Assembly (NCBI GenBank): GCA_034111045.1
Contig: JAWUYA010000077.1
Span: 1 to 35,972 of the forward strand
Reading direction: 5' to 3'
Source: JALJPB01 sp034111045
GTDB lineage: Bacteria > Pseudomonadota > Gammaproteobacteria > Enterobacterales > Alteromonadaceae
Length of the DNA stretch: 35,972 bases
The position numbers and the translations under genes were made by a program. The notes under the pieces are model-generated. The model was not told the DNA's origin and did not search any database. It saw nothing but the letters and a program-made list of their open reading frames with translations. This document shows positions 15,248 through 24,858 of this stretch, one piece after another (positions within the stretch are counted from its first letter, which is position 1; each line of letters opens with the position of its first letter).

Positions 15248-16816
15248 CTAAGACTCACTGGTGTATAAATATTTAATATAGTCTTGTGCTACATCACACC
15301 ATAAGAATCTTGTGGCAAGGGCATTGTTAGCAATTTTGTCCCATGCTTTAGGATGTTTTTGTTTCTTGGTTAGCGCTGACTGCAAACAACTGAGCATATT
15401 GCTAGCTTGTTCAAAAGGACTGTCCCCGGTAAAAGTAAACCCGTTTTTATCATTGATAATTGTATCAGTTAAACCACCAACACTATGGGCTAAGCATGGC
15501 TGCCCTGCTCTCATTGACAACATTTGACTGATACCACAAGGCTCAAAAGAACTTGGCATTAAAAATAAATCACCAGAGCTGTACATAATTTCTGATAAGG
15601 CTTGTGAATAACCTTTGAGAAAAATAAAATTAGTGGACGTTGCGGCTATATGAGTTAAAAAATCCTCTAGCTTTTTATCTCCACTGCCTAACAAGATAAA
15701 CACGCCATCGTCAGCCAATAAAGTTAATAACTGTTCTAGGGCGGTTTCGCCACTTTGCATCGTCTGTTGAAACAATCTGATTTTTTGATCGGTAATACGT
15801 CCAACGGAAGTCAGTATAAGAGGCTGTTTTTGCTGTTTTTTGTTTGACAGTTGTTTTAACCGCGTTATAGCGATCAAATGCGCGTTATCAATCAAAGGTT
15901 TATCCGCTATCCATTTAATGACTTCATTTTCAGAAAGTGTCATTAACCCATTAAAATTAAGGCTTACCTTGTCTTTATCCGGATATTCGCAGCCATTTAA
16001 GATGCCATGTAAACGCCCTAAATCAGCCGTAAGGCGTAAATCATTTTCTAACCCCTCACCACCATAGACCCCCTGTTCATGATTACTCGGGGACAATATT
16101 TCTTTGGCGTAGGTAGGTGAAACAGCATGGACTTTATCAGACAAATTAATGCCTGCACGCATAGGGTTAACACAATGAGGATAGCGGGGATCGTTAATTT
16201 GATTATGATCAAAAATCAAATGAGGAAACCAAGCCTTTAATGACGATTCATCGCCATCAAAAGGTCTAATACCTTGTAATGCCAAATTATGAATGGTGTA
16301 GACGGTTTTTATCGCTTGTAATGACTGATATTCGGGATCGAATGCTCGAAGTACTGAAACCATAGCCGTATGCCAATCGTGCAGGTGTAACACATCTATT
16401 TGACCAAAAACATCACTAACAACGGCTTTAGCGACGGCGGCACTAAATAATGCAAACTTAGTGGCGTCAGAGGAAAATGGCCTATTATCAGGGTCATCAC
16501 AGTAAATTTCACCTTCGCCACCAATAGCAAATATTGGATGTTCTATCACCCATTGAGTTACCAAGTTAGTGGCATTGTTAACCGGTATTTTGAAAAGTTC
16601 AATGATTTGCTTTTGGCCACCAAACATCACAGGTAATGAAGTGATATGTTGAGCACCCGATAATTTAGAGAAACGACCGTAACCTGGCATCACCACATCT
16701 ACCTGTTGACCAATATTGGCTAATGCAAGCGGAATATCTCTTACAACATCGCCAATACCGCCAACCTTCCCTTGAGGTAAAGCATCATTTTCAGCAGCAG
16801 CCATTAATATTTTCAT
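15248..16816 (-). CDS. glgA: Glycogen synthase (ADP-glucose, GT5)
   Basis: Transfers glucose from ADP-glucose to the non-reducing end of the growing alpha-1,4-glucan. The protein has 522 aa against about 477 in E. coli, the excess spread over insertions in the middle. The N-terminal KVGGIGDV (Lys17) is the ADP-glucose-binding KxGG motif of GT5. HLHDWHTAM and VYTIHNLALQG follow, and the C-terminal GT-B domain has SSFEPCGISQM with Glu425 as the conserved acidic residue of the family. The start is ATG with AAAGGTA about 7 nt upstream. It is the last enzyme gene of the glycogen operon, 92 bp after pgm; that gap contains a perfect palindrome. Confidence 0.95.
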   Translation of the reverse strand: MKILMAAAENDALPQGKVGGIGDVVRDIPLALANIGQQVDVVMPGYGRFSKLSGAQHITSLPVMFGGQKQIIELFKIPVNNATNLVTQWVIEHPIFAIGGEGEIYCDDPDNRPFSSDATKFALFSAAVAKAVVSDVFGQIDVLHLHDWHTAMVSVLRAFDPEYQSLQAIKTVYTIHNLALQGIRPFDGDESSLKAWFPHLIFDHNQINDPRYPHCVNPMRAGINLSDKVHAVSPTYAKEILSPSNHEQGVYGGEGLENDLRLTADLGRLHGILNGCEYPDKDKVSLNFNGLMTLSENEVIKWIADKPLIDNAHLIAITRLKQLSNKKQQKQPLILTSVGRITDQKIRLFQQTMQSGETALEQLLTLLADDGVFILLGSGDKKLEDFLTHIAATSTNFIFLKGYSQALSEIMYSSGDLFLMPSSFEPCGISQMLSMRAGQPCLAHSVGGLTDTIINDKNGFTFTGDSPFEQASNMLSCLQSALTKKQKHPKAWDKIANNALATRFLWCDVAQDYIKYLYTSES

Positions 16817-16861
16817 TGTGTACCTTTCATTTTTTTTATTTTTATTTTTATTGGTGGTTAT

Positions 16862-16878
16862 CTAAATATAATATTTAG
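16862..16878. promoter_or_regulatory. Perfect palindrome in the pgm-glgA gap
   Basis: CTAAATATAATATTTAG has perfect 8-bp arms around a single central A. With no room for a hairpin loop it looks more like an operator than an RNA structure. It lies 46 bp upstream of the glgA start and could control an internal promoter. No regulator can be named, and AT-rich palindromes arise by chance fairly often. Confidence 0.35.
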
Positions 16879-16908
16879 TTATTATGCGGTTATGTTAAAT
16901 GATTAGTC

Positions 16909-18543
16909 TTATGTTATCACGTCAGGTTTTTCTCTGCCGGTAAACTGCTTAATACCTGCCAAGGCTTGCGCTACTTCAATTAATTCACTTAAAGCTTGTT
17001 GTGGTTCTTGCCCTAATAAATCAGGCTTGTTTTGGTAACAATCTAGATAAACTCGTAAGGTTGCCCCTTGAGTGCCTGTGCCTGAAAGTCTAAAGACAAT
17101 ACGGCCACCATTGTTTAAATAAACACGAACGCCTTGCGCGGTAGTTTTACTGTTATCAATGGGGTCTCTATATTGAAAGTCATCCGCAGATACCACTGTA
17201 ATACCCGCAAAGATCTTACCTGGTAATGACGGTATTTTTTCTTTCAGGGCGCTGATCATCTTTTCTGCGTTTGCACTATCTACCGCTTCATAATCATGAC
17301 GAGTAAAGTAATCACGGCCGAACTTCGTCCAGTGATTTCTTACAATTTCACTGACTGGCTGTTTTTTTGTTGCAATTAAATTAAGCCAAAACAATACTGC
17401 CCATAAACCATCTTTTTCTCTGACATGATCAGAGCCGGTACCAAAACTTTCTTCACCACATAGGGTGATTTTTCCGGCGTCTAATAAATTACCAAAAAAT
17501 TTCCAACCGGTGGGCGTTTCATAACAGGGTATGTTCATCGCTTTGGCGACTCGATCAACGGCTCTACTGGTAGGCATTGAACGTGCCACACCTGAAATAC
17601 CCTTCGCATAAGCAGGAATACAGTCAGCATTAGCGGTTAATATCGCTAAACTGTCACAAGGATTAATGTAAAAGGCTTTACCCAGCACCATATTTCGATC
17701 GCCATCTCCGTCTGAAGCCGCGCCAAAATCAAGTGGGTCATCGCCATGGAGTAATGCAACAAGCTCATGGGCATGAACTAAATTGGGATCAGGATGTCCG
17801 CCACCAAAGTCAGTTAATGGTATGCCATTAATCACAGTGCCCGTTGGAGCACCTAATCGTTTTTCTAAGATCTCTTTCGCGTAAGGACCATTTACCGCAT
17901 GCATAGCATCAAAGCACATACGAAAATCACCTCGTTTGAACAAACGCTTCATTGAATCGAAGTCAAACATTGATTCCATCAAGTTGGCATAATCACTAAC
18001 GGGATCAATAATATCAATTTGGGTCTGTTCGACCTGCGTTGTACCTAATTGATCGAGTGCAATATCTGTCGTGTCAATAGTTTGATAATGTGTCATTGAC
18101 AAGGTTTGTTGAAAAATTGCTTCGGTCAGTTTTTCGGAGGCGGGCCCGCCATTTTCGCCATTGAATTTAATGCCAAAGTCTTCGTCTGGCCCTCCGGGAT
18201 TATGACTTGCAGACAAGATAATACCGCCGCAGGCTTTATTTTTTCTGATCACACAAGACGCTGCTGGCGTTGATAAAATACCGTTTTTACCTACCAAAAC
18301 TTGAGAAAACCCATTGGCGATTGCCATTTGGATAATCACTTGTATCGCTTCGCGATTATAAAAGCGGCCGTCCCCACCTAATACCAGCATTTTACCCGTA
18401 CAAGGTGAAATGGTGTTAAAAATGGCTTGAACGAAATTTTCCAAGTACCCTGTTTGTTGAAATTCGGTGACTTTTTTTCGTAAACCTGAAGTACCCGGTT
18501 TTTGATCGTCAAATGCTTGGGTGCTAACGTGTTTAATTGTCAT
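16909..18543 (-). CDS. pgm: Phosphoglucomutase (alpha-D-glucose phosphate-specific)
   Basis: Interconverts glucose-6-P and glucose-1-P, feeding GlgC with glucose-1-P and using the product of GlgP. The protein has 544 aa. Motifs are GTSGLRKKV (18-26), the phosphoserine loop SASHNPGG (Ser113), the magnesium loop DGDGDRN (Asp278, 280, 282), the sugar-binding GEESFG (363-368) and the C-terminal phosphate-binding RLSGTGTQGATLR. The motif set is that of the PGM1-like branch (eukaryotes, Agrobacterium-type) rather than the E. coli Pgm branch. ATG with AAGGAT at 6 nt. The gene sits 66 bp after glgB and 92 bp before glgA inside the operon. Confidence 0.95.
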   Translation of the reverse strand: MTIKHVSTQAFDDQKPGTSGLRKKVTEFQQTGYLENFVQAIFNTISPCTGKMLVLGGDGRFYNREAIQVIIQMAIANGFSQVLVGKNGILSTPAASCVIRKNKACGGIILSASHNPGGPDEDFGIKFNGENGGPASEKLTEAIFQQTLSMTHYQTIDTTDIALDQLGTTQVEQTQIDIIDPVSDYANLMESMFDFDSMKRLFKRGDFRMCFDAMHAVNGPYAKEILEKRLGAPTGTVINGIPLTDFGGGHPDPNLVHAHELVALLHGDDPLDFGAASDGDGDRNMVLGKAFYINPCDSLAILTANADCIPAYAKGISGVARSMPTSRAVDRVAKAMNIPCYETPTGWKFFGNLLDAGKITLCGEESFGTGSDHVREKDGLWAVLFWLNLIATKKQPVSEIVRNHWTKFGRDYFTRHDYEAVDSANAEKMISALKEKIPSLPGKIFAGITVVSADDFQYRDPIDNSKTTAQGVRVYLNNGGRIVFRLSGTGTQGATLRVYLDCYQNKPDLLGQEPQQALSELIEVAQALAGIKQFTGREKPDVIT

Positions 18544-18609
18544 TTTTATCCTTAAGAATTAAAGAATGCATACGGTGTGGATAATCACACTTGATAATGA
18601 TAGACCTAA

Positions 18610-20853
18610 CTATTTGCTCGCCTGCCATTCAAAAACAAGGGTTGCAAGCGGTGCAATAGCTAACGACAAATGGTTCGGTTGACCCGCAAAGGCTGTATTT
18701 TTTGAGCTAACACCACCGCCATTACCAACATTACTACCACCATATTTACTGCTGTCAGTGTTTAAACATTCTCGGTAATAGCCAGACATAGGCACACCAA
18801 CACAATAGTGTTCGTAATTGCTGGGTGTAAGGTTAACGACAATTAAGGCCGGTGCCGTCCCTTTTTTCCCTTTTCTTAAGTAAACCAATATTGATTGTTG
18901 ACTATTTTGTGAGTCTAGCCATTCAAATCCATTGCTATCGCAGTCCAATTCGTGCAATGCAGGAATGTGTCGATAAGCGTGGTTAAGATCTTTTATTAAA
19001 TGTTGAACACCTAAGTGGAGTTGATTTTCAAGTAAATGCCAATCTAAACTTTGGTCATGATTCCACTCATTACGTTGAGCAAATTCGCCCCCCATAAAGA
19101 GTAATTTTTTACCTGGATGTGTCCACATAAAACCGTAATAAGCACGTAAGTTGGCAAATTTTTGCCAATCATCACCGGGCATTTTACTCAATAATGACCC
19201 TTTCCCATGCACCACTTCATCATGACTTAATGGCAAAACGAAGTTTTCGCTAAAACTGTAAACTAAACTAAAGGTCATTTCGTTATGATGATGTTGACGG
19301 TGAATCGGATCACGTTCCATATACTTTAAGGTGTCATTCATCCAACCCATATTCCATTTAAAACCAAAGCCTAAGCCACCACTACCGACCGGTTTAGAAA
19401 CACCCGGCCAAGCAGTTGACTCTTCGGCAATCATCATCACACCAGGATGCTTTAAATAAGCTCGGCTATTGACTTGTTGCAATAATTCAATGGCTTCTAA
19501 ATTTTCTCTTCCACCATGAACATTAGGTAACCACTGTCCTGGTTCTCTGCTGTAATCTAAATACAGCATTGAGGCAACAGCATCAACCCGTAAGCCATCA
19601 ATATGAAATTGATCTAGCCAGTAAATAGCATTGCTGATCAAATAACTTTGCACCTCAGAACGACCATAATTATAAATAAGCGTTTTCCAATCTGGGTGGA
19701 AACCTTTACGTAAGTCTTGGTGTTCATATAAACATGAACCATCGAATTTACCAATGCCATGTTCATCGGTGGGAAAATGCCCTGGAACCCAATCAAGTAG
19801 TAAGCCAATGCCAGCTTTATGACAGCAATCAACGAAATATTTAAAATCGTCTGCGCTGCCAAAGCGTGAAGTAGGCGCAAATAAGCCGATGGGTTGATAC
19901 CCCCAAGAGCCATCAAATGGGTATTCACTGACAGGCATAAGTTGAAGATGGGTAAAGCCCATTTCTACTGTGTATGGGATTAATTGTTCGGCTAACTCAC
20001 GATAGGTTAAATAATTAGGTGAATGTTCTGCTTTAGTCTGATCCTCTGCGTTTCTTTTCCAAGAGCCTAAATGCACTTCGTAGATAGACACAGGGCCTTG
20101 ATAATGATTTGACGAATTGACTCGTTCACGCATCCACTGACCATCTTGCCATTGATATAAACTGTTCTTGACAACTTTTGATGCGGTTCCGGGTGAATTT
20201 TGCATTTCAACACCGTAAGGGTCGGCTTTTAATGGCTGAAGGTCTCCATTTTTATCGGCTATTTCATATTTATAACTGGCATCAGTGATAAGATTGGGAA
20301 TAAAAATTTCCCACACACCCGCTGCCGGATGTTTTCGCATAACATGGTGTCTGCCATCCCAAAAGTTGAAATCGCCGACCACCGATACTCTGCTAGCATC
20401 AGGTGCCCATAAAACAAAATGAGTGCCTTTGACCTGATCCACTTCAAACTCGTGAGATCCCATCCATTGGTATACTTTTTCGTGTGTACCTTCACAAAAA
20501 AGGTACATATCATCATGATTAATCAGCGAATGATAACGGTAAGGGTCTTCTACAAGGCGAGTTTCATTTTTATAGCAAACACGTAAACAGTAGTGAAAAC
20601 TATTACGTCGACGACCTAATTTACCTTCAAAAAGTCCAGCTTGATCAACTAAATTGAGTACCGCCACCGATTGATTAGTTTTACTGTCGATAACCTCGAC
20701 ACTAAGTGCTTCGGGCAAAAATACGCGAACAATTAATCCTTTCTCAGTTGGGTGTTTATGAATGCCCAACACCGAGAATACATCTTGATGTTTCGCATTA
20801 ATAATTGCTGAAACTTCATCGTAATCTAACAAGCTTGTTGCTTGGTTATCCAT
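18610..20853 (-). CDS. glgB: 1,4-alpha-glucan branching enzyme
   Basis: GH13 enzyme that introduces alpha-1,6 branches into glycogen. The protein has 747 aa (E. coli 728). Order: an N-terminal N1 domain (about 10-120), a CBM48 domain with VVGDFNFWDGR (158-168), the (beta/alpha)8 catalytic domain and a C-terminal beta domain. Catalytic residues are visible: nucleophile Asp424 in GLRVDAVASMLYLDY, acid/base Glu477 in IAEEST, and Asp545 in LSHDEVVHG, each shifted by exactly 19 from the E. coli positions 405, 458 and 526. A Gly/Asn/Ser-rich insertion occurs near the C-terminus (about 708-721). Start ATG with AGGAAAA at 8 nt. It follows glgC after 146 bp. Confidence 0.97.
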   Translation of the reverse strand: MDNQATSLLDYDEVSAIINAKHQDVFSVLGIHKHPTEKGLIVRVFLPEALSVEVIDSKTNQSVAVLNLVDQAGLFEGKLGRRRNSFHYCLRVCYKNETRLVEDPYRYHSLINHDDMYLFCEGTHEKVYQWMGSHEFEVDQVKGTHFVLWAPDASRVSVVGDFNFWDGRHHVMRKHPAAGVWEIFIPNLITDASYKYEIADKNGDLQPLKADPYGVEMQNSPGTASKVVKNSLYQWQDGQWMRERVNSSNHYQGPVSIYEVHLGSWKRNAEDQTKAEHSPNYLTYRELAEQLIPYTVEMGFTHLQLMPVSEYPFDGSWGYQPIGLFAPTSRFGSADDFKYFVDCCHKAGIGLLLDWVPGHFPTDEHGIGKFDGSCLYEHQDLRKGFHPDWKTLIYNYGRSEVQSYLISNAIYWLDQFHIDGLRVDAVASMLYLDYSREPGQWLPNVHGGRENLEAIELLQQVNSRAYLKHPGVMMIAEESTAWPGVSKPVGSGGLGFGFKWNMGWMNDTLKYMERDPIHRQHHHNEMTFSLVYSFSENFVLPLSHDEVVHGKGSLLSKMPGDDWQKFANLRAYYGFMWTHPGKKLLFMGGEFAQRNEWNHDQSLDWHLLENQLHLGVQHLIKDLNHAYRHIPALHELDCDSNGFEWLDSQNSQQSILVYLRKGKKGTAPALIVVNLTPSNYEHYCVGVPMSGYYRECLNTDSSKYGGSNVGNGGGVSSKNTAFAGQPNHLSLAIAPLATLVFEWQASK

Positions 20854-20999
20854 TTTATTTTCCTAATATAGCGTTCAAACACCCTGCAATTTAAAGTCTC
20901 CCGACTAAAGGGTCTAATAAAGTCAATCATTGCAGAGCAAGGTAACGTCAATGCGATTAACATTACCCGCTAGCTCAAGACATTATCGATTATTAGTTT

Positions 21000-22271
21000 T
21001 TATTTATCTTTTTCAGCAAGGACAGCGAGCATATCTCGTGTGACTAATACCACACCTTTGTCAGTAACCCTGAAGCCATTAGCCCTATCATTGTCATGAT
21101 CTATACCAATTTCCATGCCCTCAGGAATAAAGCAGCTCCGGTCGATAATCGCTTTTTTAATTTTACAACCTCGATTGACAATGACACCAGGTAAAATAAC
21201 GGCTTCATAAATCTCACAGTAAGAATTAACTTTTACTTTTGAAAAGACTAACGAACGTTTGACCGTGGAGCCAGAAATAACGACGCCGCCTGATACCGTA
21301 GAGTCAATTGCTATTCCACGGCGACCTTCTTGATCAAAAACAAATTTAGCCGGTGCTGTTTGCTCTTGAAAGGTCCAAATAGGCCAGTTTTCATCGTACA
21401 TATTAAGCTGCGGCTCTGGCTCAACTAATTCCATATTAGCTTCCCAGAATGAGTCTAGCGTACCAACATCACGCCAGTAGGGTTGTTTAACACTATCAGG
21501 GTCTTTAAATGGGAAGGCAAAAACCCGATGAGATTCGATTATTCTAGGAATAATATCATTACCAAAGTCGCCACTTGAACCTTGTTCGGCGGCATCTTTT
21601 TCTAATTGTTCAAACAAAAATTCGGTATTAAACACATAATTGCCCATTGAAGCGAGTGTAATACCGGGTTTACCTGGCACTTCTGACGGTTTTTCTGGTT
21701 TTTCATCAAACCGGCAAACACGGCTTTGTTCATCAACGGTCATTACGCCAAAAGCACCTGCAGCTTCCTCTGTGGCTACTTCAATACAACAAACTGTCAT
21801 ATCAGCACCATTTGCCACATGTTTTGCTAGTAATGGCCCATAATCCATACGGTAAACATGATCTCCTGATAAAATCATCACATATTTAGGGAGTTCGTGT
21901 CTGATGATATCAATATTTTGAAATACCGCATCGGCAGTGCCCAGATACCAACCATCACCTTTTTGCTGTGATGCGGGTAAAATTTCAATTGACTCACCTA
22001 ATTCTTTTTTGAAATGTCCCCAACCTCGACTAATATGGCGAATAAGCGAGTGCGATTTATATTGAGTGGCAATACCTATTCGTCTAATACCGGAATTAAT
22101 GCAGTTTGATAATGGGAAATCAATGATCCTAAACTTACCACCAAAAAAAGTAGCTGGTTTTGCTCTTCTATCCGTTAATTCAAACAATCGAGACCCTCGG
22201 CCTCCGGCCAACACTAGTGCATAAGTATCTTTGGTTAAATTACTGATCCTTCTTTCTTCATAACTTGGCAT
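21000..22271 (-). CDS. glgC: Glucose-1-phosphate adenylyltransferase (ADP-glucose pyrophosphorylase)
   Basis: Makes ADP-glucose from ATP and glucose-1-P, the first committed and normally allosterically controlled step of glycogen synthesis. The protein has 423 aa from the chosen start (E. coli 431). The nucleotide-binding loop GGRGSRL (23-29), GGKFRIIDFPLSNCINSG (44-61), GTADAV (111-116) and LSGDHVYRMDY (134-144) are present, then a C-terminal left-handed beta-helix (SCFIPEGMEIGIDHDND). The ATG at 22271 is chosen because AAGGAAG lies 6 nt upstream; an ATG at 22292 adds seven residues but has no ribosome binding site. It follows glgP after 86 bp in the operon. Confidence 0.96.
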   Translation of the reverse strand: MPSYEERRISNLTKDTYALVLAGGRGSRLFELTDRRAKPATFFGGKFRIIDFPLSNCINSGIRRIGIATQYKSHSLIRHISRGWGHFKKELGESIEILPASQQKGDGWYLGTADAVFQNIDIIRHELPKYVMILSGDHVYRMDYGPLLAKHVANGADMTVCCIEVATEEAAGAFGVMTVDEQSRVCRFDEKPEKPSEVPGKPGITLASMGNYVFNTEFLFEQLEKDAAEQGSSGDFGNDIIPRIIESHRVFAFPFKDPDSVKQPYWRDVGTLDSFWEANMELVEPEPQLNMYDENWPIWTFQEQTAPAKFVFDQEGRRGIAIDSTVSGGVVISGSTVKRSLVFSKVKVNSYCEIYEAVILPGVIVNRGCKIKKAIIDRSCFIPEGMEIGIDHDNDRANGFRVTDKGVVLVTRDMLAVLAEKDK

Positions 22272-22357
22272 AACGCTTCCTTTTATAAACATTAATTAAG
22301 GTGCATAAAACAGCTTTTTTACTTTTCACATTCTACATTTAAAATTAAATAATTAAA

Positions 22358-24820
22358 CTATAGCTTCCAAATTTCATCTCGATATTGTCTGATTGTATTA
22401 TCGCTCGAAAACACCCCACTAGCTGCAGTGTTTAAAATACTCATTTTGGTCCACAGTGTTTCATTTTTATAAGCTTTATCAACGCTTCGTTGCGCCTCAA
22501 AATAACTGTCAAAATCATAAGCGGTTAACCACATATCATTAGGGTCACGAATGGTATTGATGATTGAATCAAAAATACCAGGCTCAAATAAATTAAAGTG
22601 ACCACTCTCTAACAAATGCATTACTGCTGATAATGTTTCAGAATTATCAATAATGGTGTTAGGTTGATAATTTTTTAGAATAGAAGAAATCTCATCGGCC
22701 TGAGCACCAAAAAGGAAAAAATTATCTGCTTCAACCGCATCTCTGATTTCAATATTTGCACCATCCAAAGTACCAATAGTTAGCGCACCATTCATCATAA
22801 ACTTCATATTACCTGTACCCGAGGCCTCTTTACCTGCGGTGGATATTTGTTCTGACAAATCAGTGGCCGGACAAATAATTTCCATTGCAGAAACATTGTA
22901 ATTAGGAATAAAAGCGACCTTCAAGAATTTAGATGCTTTGGCATCTAAATTAATCGTGTCAGCAACATTATTAATTAATTTAATAATTTCTTTGGCCATC
23001 ACATACCCTGGTGCAGCTTTACCGCCAATAAGTACACATCGGGGAGTAATGTTAGCGGTATCGCCTTTACGAATAAGATCGTATAAACCTATAACATGTA
23101 AAATATTAAGCAATTGACGCTTGTACTCATGAATACGTTTGACTTGTACATCAAAGAGCATATCAACGTCAAATTTTACCCCTGTTGTTTGTTCTACATA
23201 GTTAGCTAAAACCGTTTTGTTGGCTTTTTTACTCTCACGCCACTGCTCTTGAAAAGCGTTGTCATCTGCAAATTTTCGTAATAAAGCAACCTCAGAGAAG
23301 TCGCCAACCCAGGTTTTCCCTATTTTGCTAGAGATAAGCACTGAAAGACTTTTATTGCAATGGGATAACCAACGACGAGGAGTAACACCGTTTGTTTTAT
23401 TATTGAATTTTTCAGGCCATAGTTGATAAAAATCGTTAAATAGTCCGGCTTTTAATAATTTAGTATGTAACGCCGCCACACCATTAACCGAATAACTGCC
23501 GACAATAGCTAAATGTGCCATTCTCACTTGTGGCTCATGTCCTTCTTCAATTAACGACAAGGCGCGCTGCTTTTTGGCGTCTCCCGGCCATGCAACAGCC
23601 ACCAATAAAAGAAAGCGTGCGTTAATTTCATAAATGATTTCTAAAATACGGGGTAACAAGTTTTCAAATAATTTAACGGGCCATTTTTCTAGTGCTTCTG
23701 GTAATAAGGTATGATTGGTATAAGCCATGGTTTTTGAGGTGATATTCCACGCATCATCCCATGGAATACTATAGTCATCCATCAAAATACGCATCAACTC
23801 GGCAACAGCGATACTAGGGTGAGTATCATTTAATTGAAAACTATTGAGCTCAATGAATTGCTCGAAATTATTACCAACAATCTCAACATAACTGTTGATG
23901 GTATCTTGCAAAGAGGCCGAAGATAAAAAGTATTGTTGTCGTAGGCGAAGTTCTTTACCATTTTCACTACTGTCATTGGGATACAGCACCATAGTGATTT
24001 GTTCAGCAAGGTTTTTTCTAGCCACTGACTCGGTATAACTACCCGCGTTAAATTCATCAAGATCAAATTCATCTGTCGCTTCAGACTTCCATAACCTTAA
24101 CGTATTAACGATACCGTTTTGATAGCCAGGAATAGGCATGTCGTAAGGTACCGCAAGTACATCTTGGGTATTATTCCATTGTCGGTATTGCTGTCCACTG
24201 CGCTTAGTAATAACGTTTACCTGACCAAAAAACTTAACTCTTATGGCTTTCTCTGGTGCGGCTATTTCCCAAGGATTACCATTACGTAACCAATTATCTG
24301 GATGTTCAACTTGGTTACCATTTTTAATTTGTTGATTAAACATACCGTATTCGTAACGAATGCCATAACCAATAACAGGCAAGGACAAACTGGCACAACT
24401 ATCTAAAAAGCATGCCGCTAGACGTCCTAAACCGCCGTTACCTAAACCGGCGTCATGCTCTGATTGTTCAACCTCTTCTAAATCACAACAATAGCCTTTA
24501 AGTGCATCTCGAACGGTGTCATCTAAATCTAAATTCAAAATAGCATTATTAAGGGTGCGACCCATTAAAAATTCTAACGAAATATAACCAACGCGGCGTT
24601 GATGACCTCTAGAGGCGCGCGTTTTTCTCCATTGGTCAACTAAACGATCGCGAATGGTGATGGCAAGCGCGCTATAAAGATATAAGTGCGAGTCTTGTAC
24701 TTTGTCACGACCTAATGAAAAATGGAAATGTCGGGCTAAATCTTCTGAAAAAGTATGTTCATTCATTAAAACATTGTCATCAGAGACAATAATTTCACAA
24801 AGGGTGTTTGGTTTATTCAT
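22358..24820 (-). CDS. glgP: Glycogen/maltodextrin phosphorylase
   Basis: PLP-dependent GT35 enzyme that releases glucose-1-P from alpha-1,4-glucan ends. The protein has 820 aa, normal for the family. Typical blocks are GRTLNNAILNLDL, EHDAGLGNGGLGRLAACFLDS, YGIRYEYGMFNQQI, NQLNDTHPS-like FQLNDTHPSIA, VQVKRIHEYKRQLLN and the PLP site EASGTGNMKFMMNGALTIGT with the Schiff-base Lys at about 673. Whether it prefers glycogen or maltodextrin cannot be told from sequence; the operon setting favours glycogen. Start ATG with AAGGAT upstream. It lies 38 bp after glgX, so debranching and phosphorolysis are produced together. Confidence 0.96.
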   Translation of the reverse strand: MNKPNTLCEIIVSDDNVLMNEHTFSEDLARHFHFSLGRDKVQDSHLYLYSALAITIRDRLVDQWRKTRASRGHQRRVGYISLEFLMGRTLNNAILNLDLDDTVRDALKGYCCDLEEVEQSEHDAGLGNGGLGRLAACFLDSCASLSLPVIGYGIRYEYGMFNQQIKNGNQVEHPDNWLRNGNPWEIAAPEKAIRVKFFGQVNVITKRSGQQYRQWNNTQDVLAVPYDMPIPGYQNGIVNTLRLWKSEATDEFDLDEFNAGSYTESVARKNLAEQITMVLYPNDSSENGKELRLRQQYFLSSASLQDTINSYVEIVGNNFEQFIELNSFQLNDTHPSIAVAELMRILMDDYSIPWDDAWNITSKTMAYTNHTLLPEALEKWPVKLFENLLPRILEIIYEINARFLLLVAVAWPGDAKKQRALSLIEEGHEPQVRMAHLAIVGSYSVNGVAALHTKLLKAGLFNDFYQLWPEKFNNKTNGVTPRRWLSHCNKSLSVLISSKIGKTWVGDFSEVALLRKFADDNAFQEQWRESKKANKTVLANYVEQTTGVKFDVDMLFDVQVKRIHEYKRQLLNILHVIGLYDLIRKGDTANITPRCVLIGGKAAPGYVMAKEIIKLINNVADTINLDAKASKFLKVAFIPNYNVSAMEIICPATDLSEQISTAGKEASGTGNMKFMMNGALTIGTLDGANIEIRDAVEADNFFLFGAQADEISSILKNYQPNTIIDNSETLSAVMHLLESGHFNLFEPGIFDSIINTIRDPNDMWLTAYDFDSYFEAQRSVDKAYKNETLWTKMSILNTAASGVFSSDNTIRQYRDEIWKL

Positions 24821-24858
24821 TAATCGATAAATCCTTTTTTATTTTTTTTATTTGATTT

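Noticed and set aside
19638..19928. 96-codon frame inside glgB
   Set aside because: It is an alternative frame within a clearly conserved gene and has no resemblance to a protein family.
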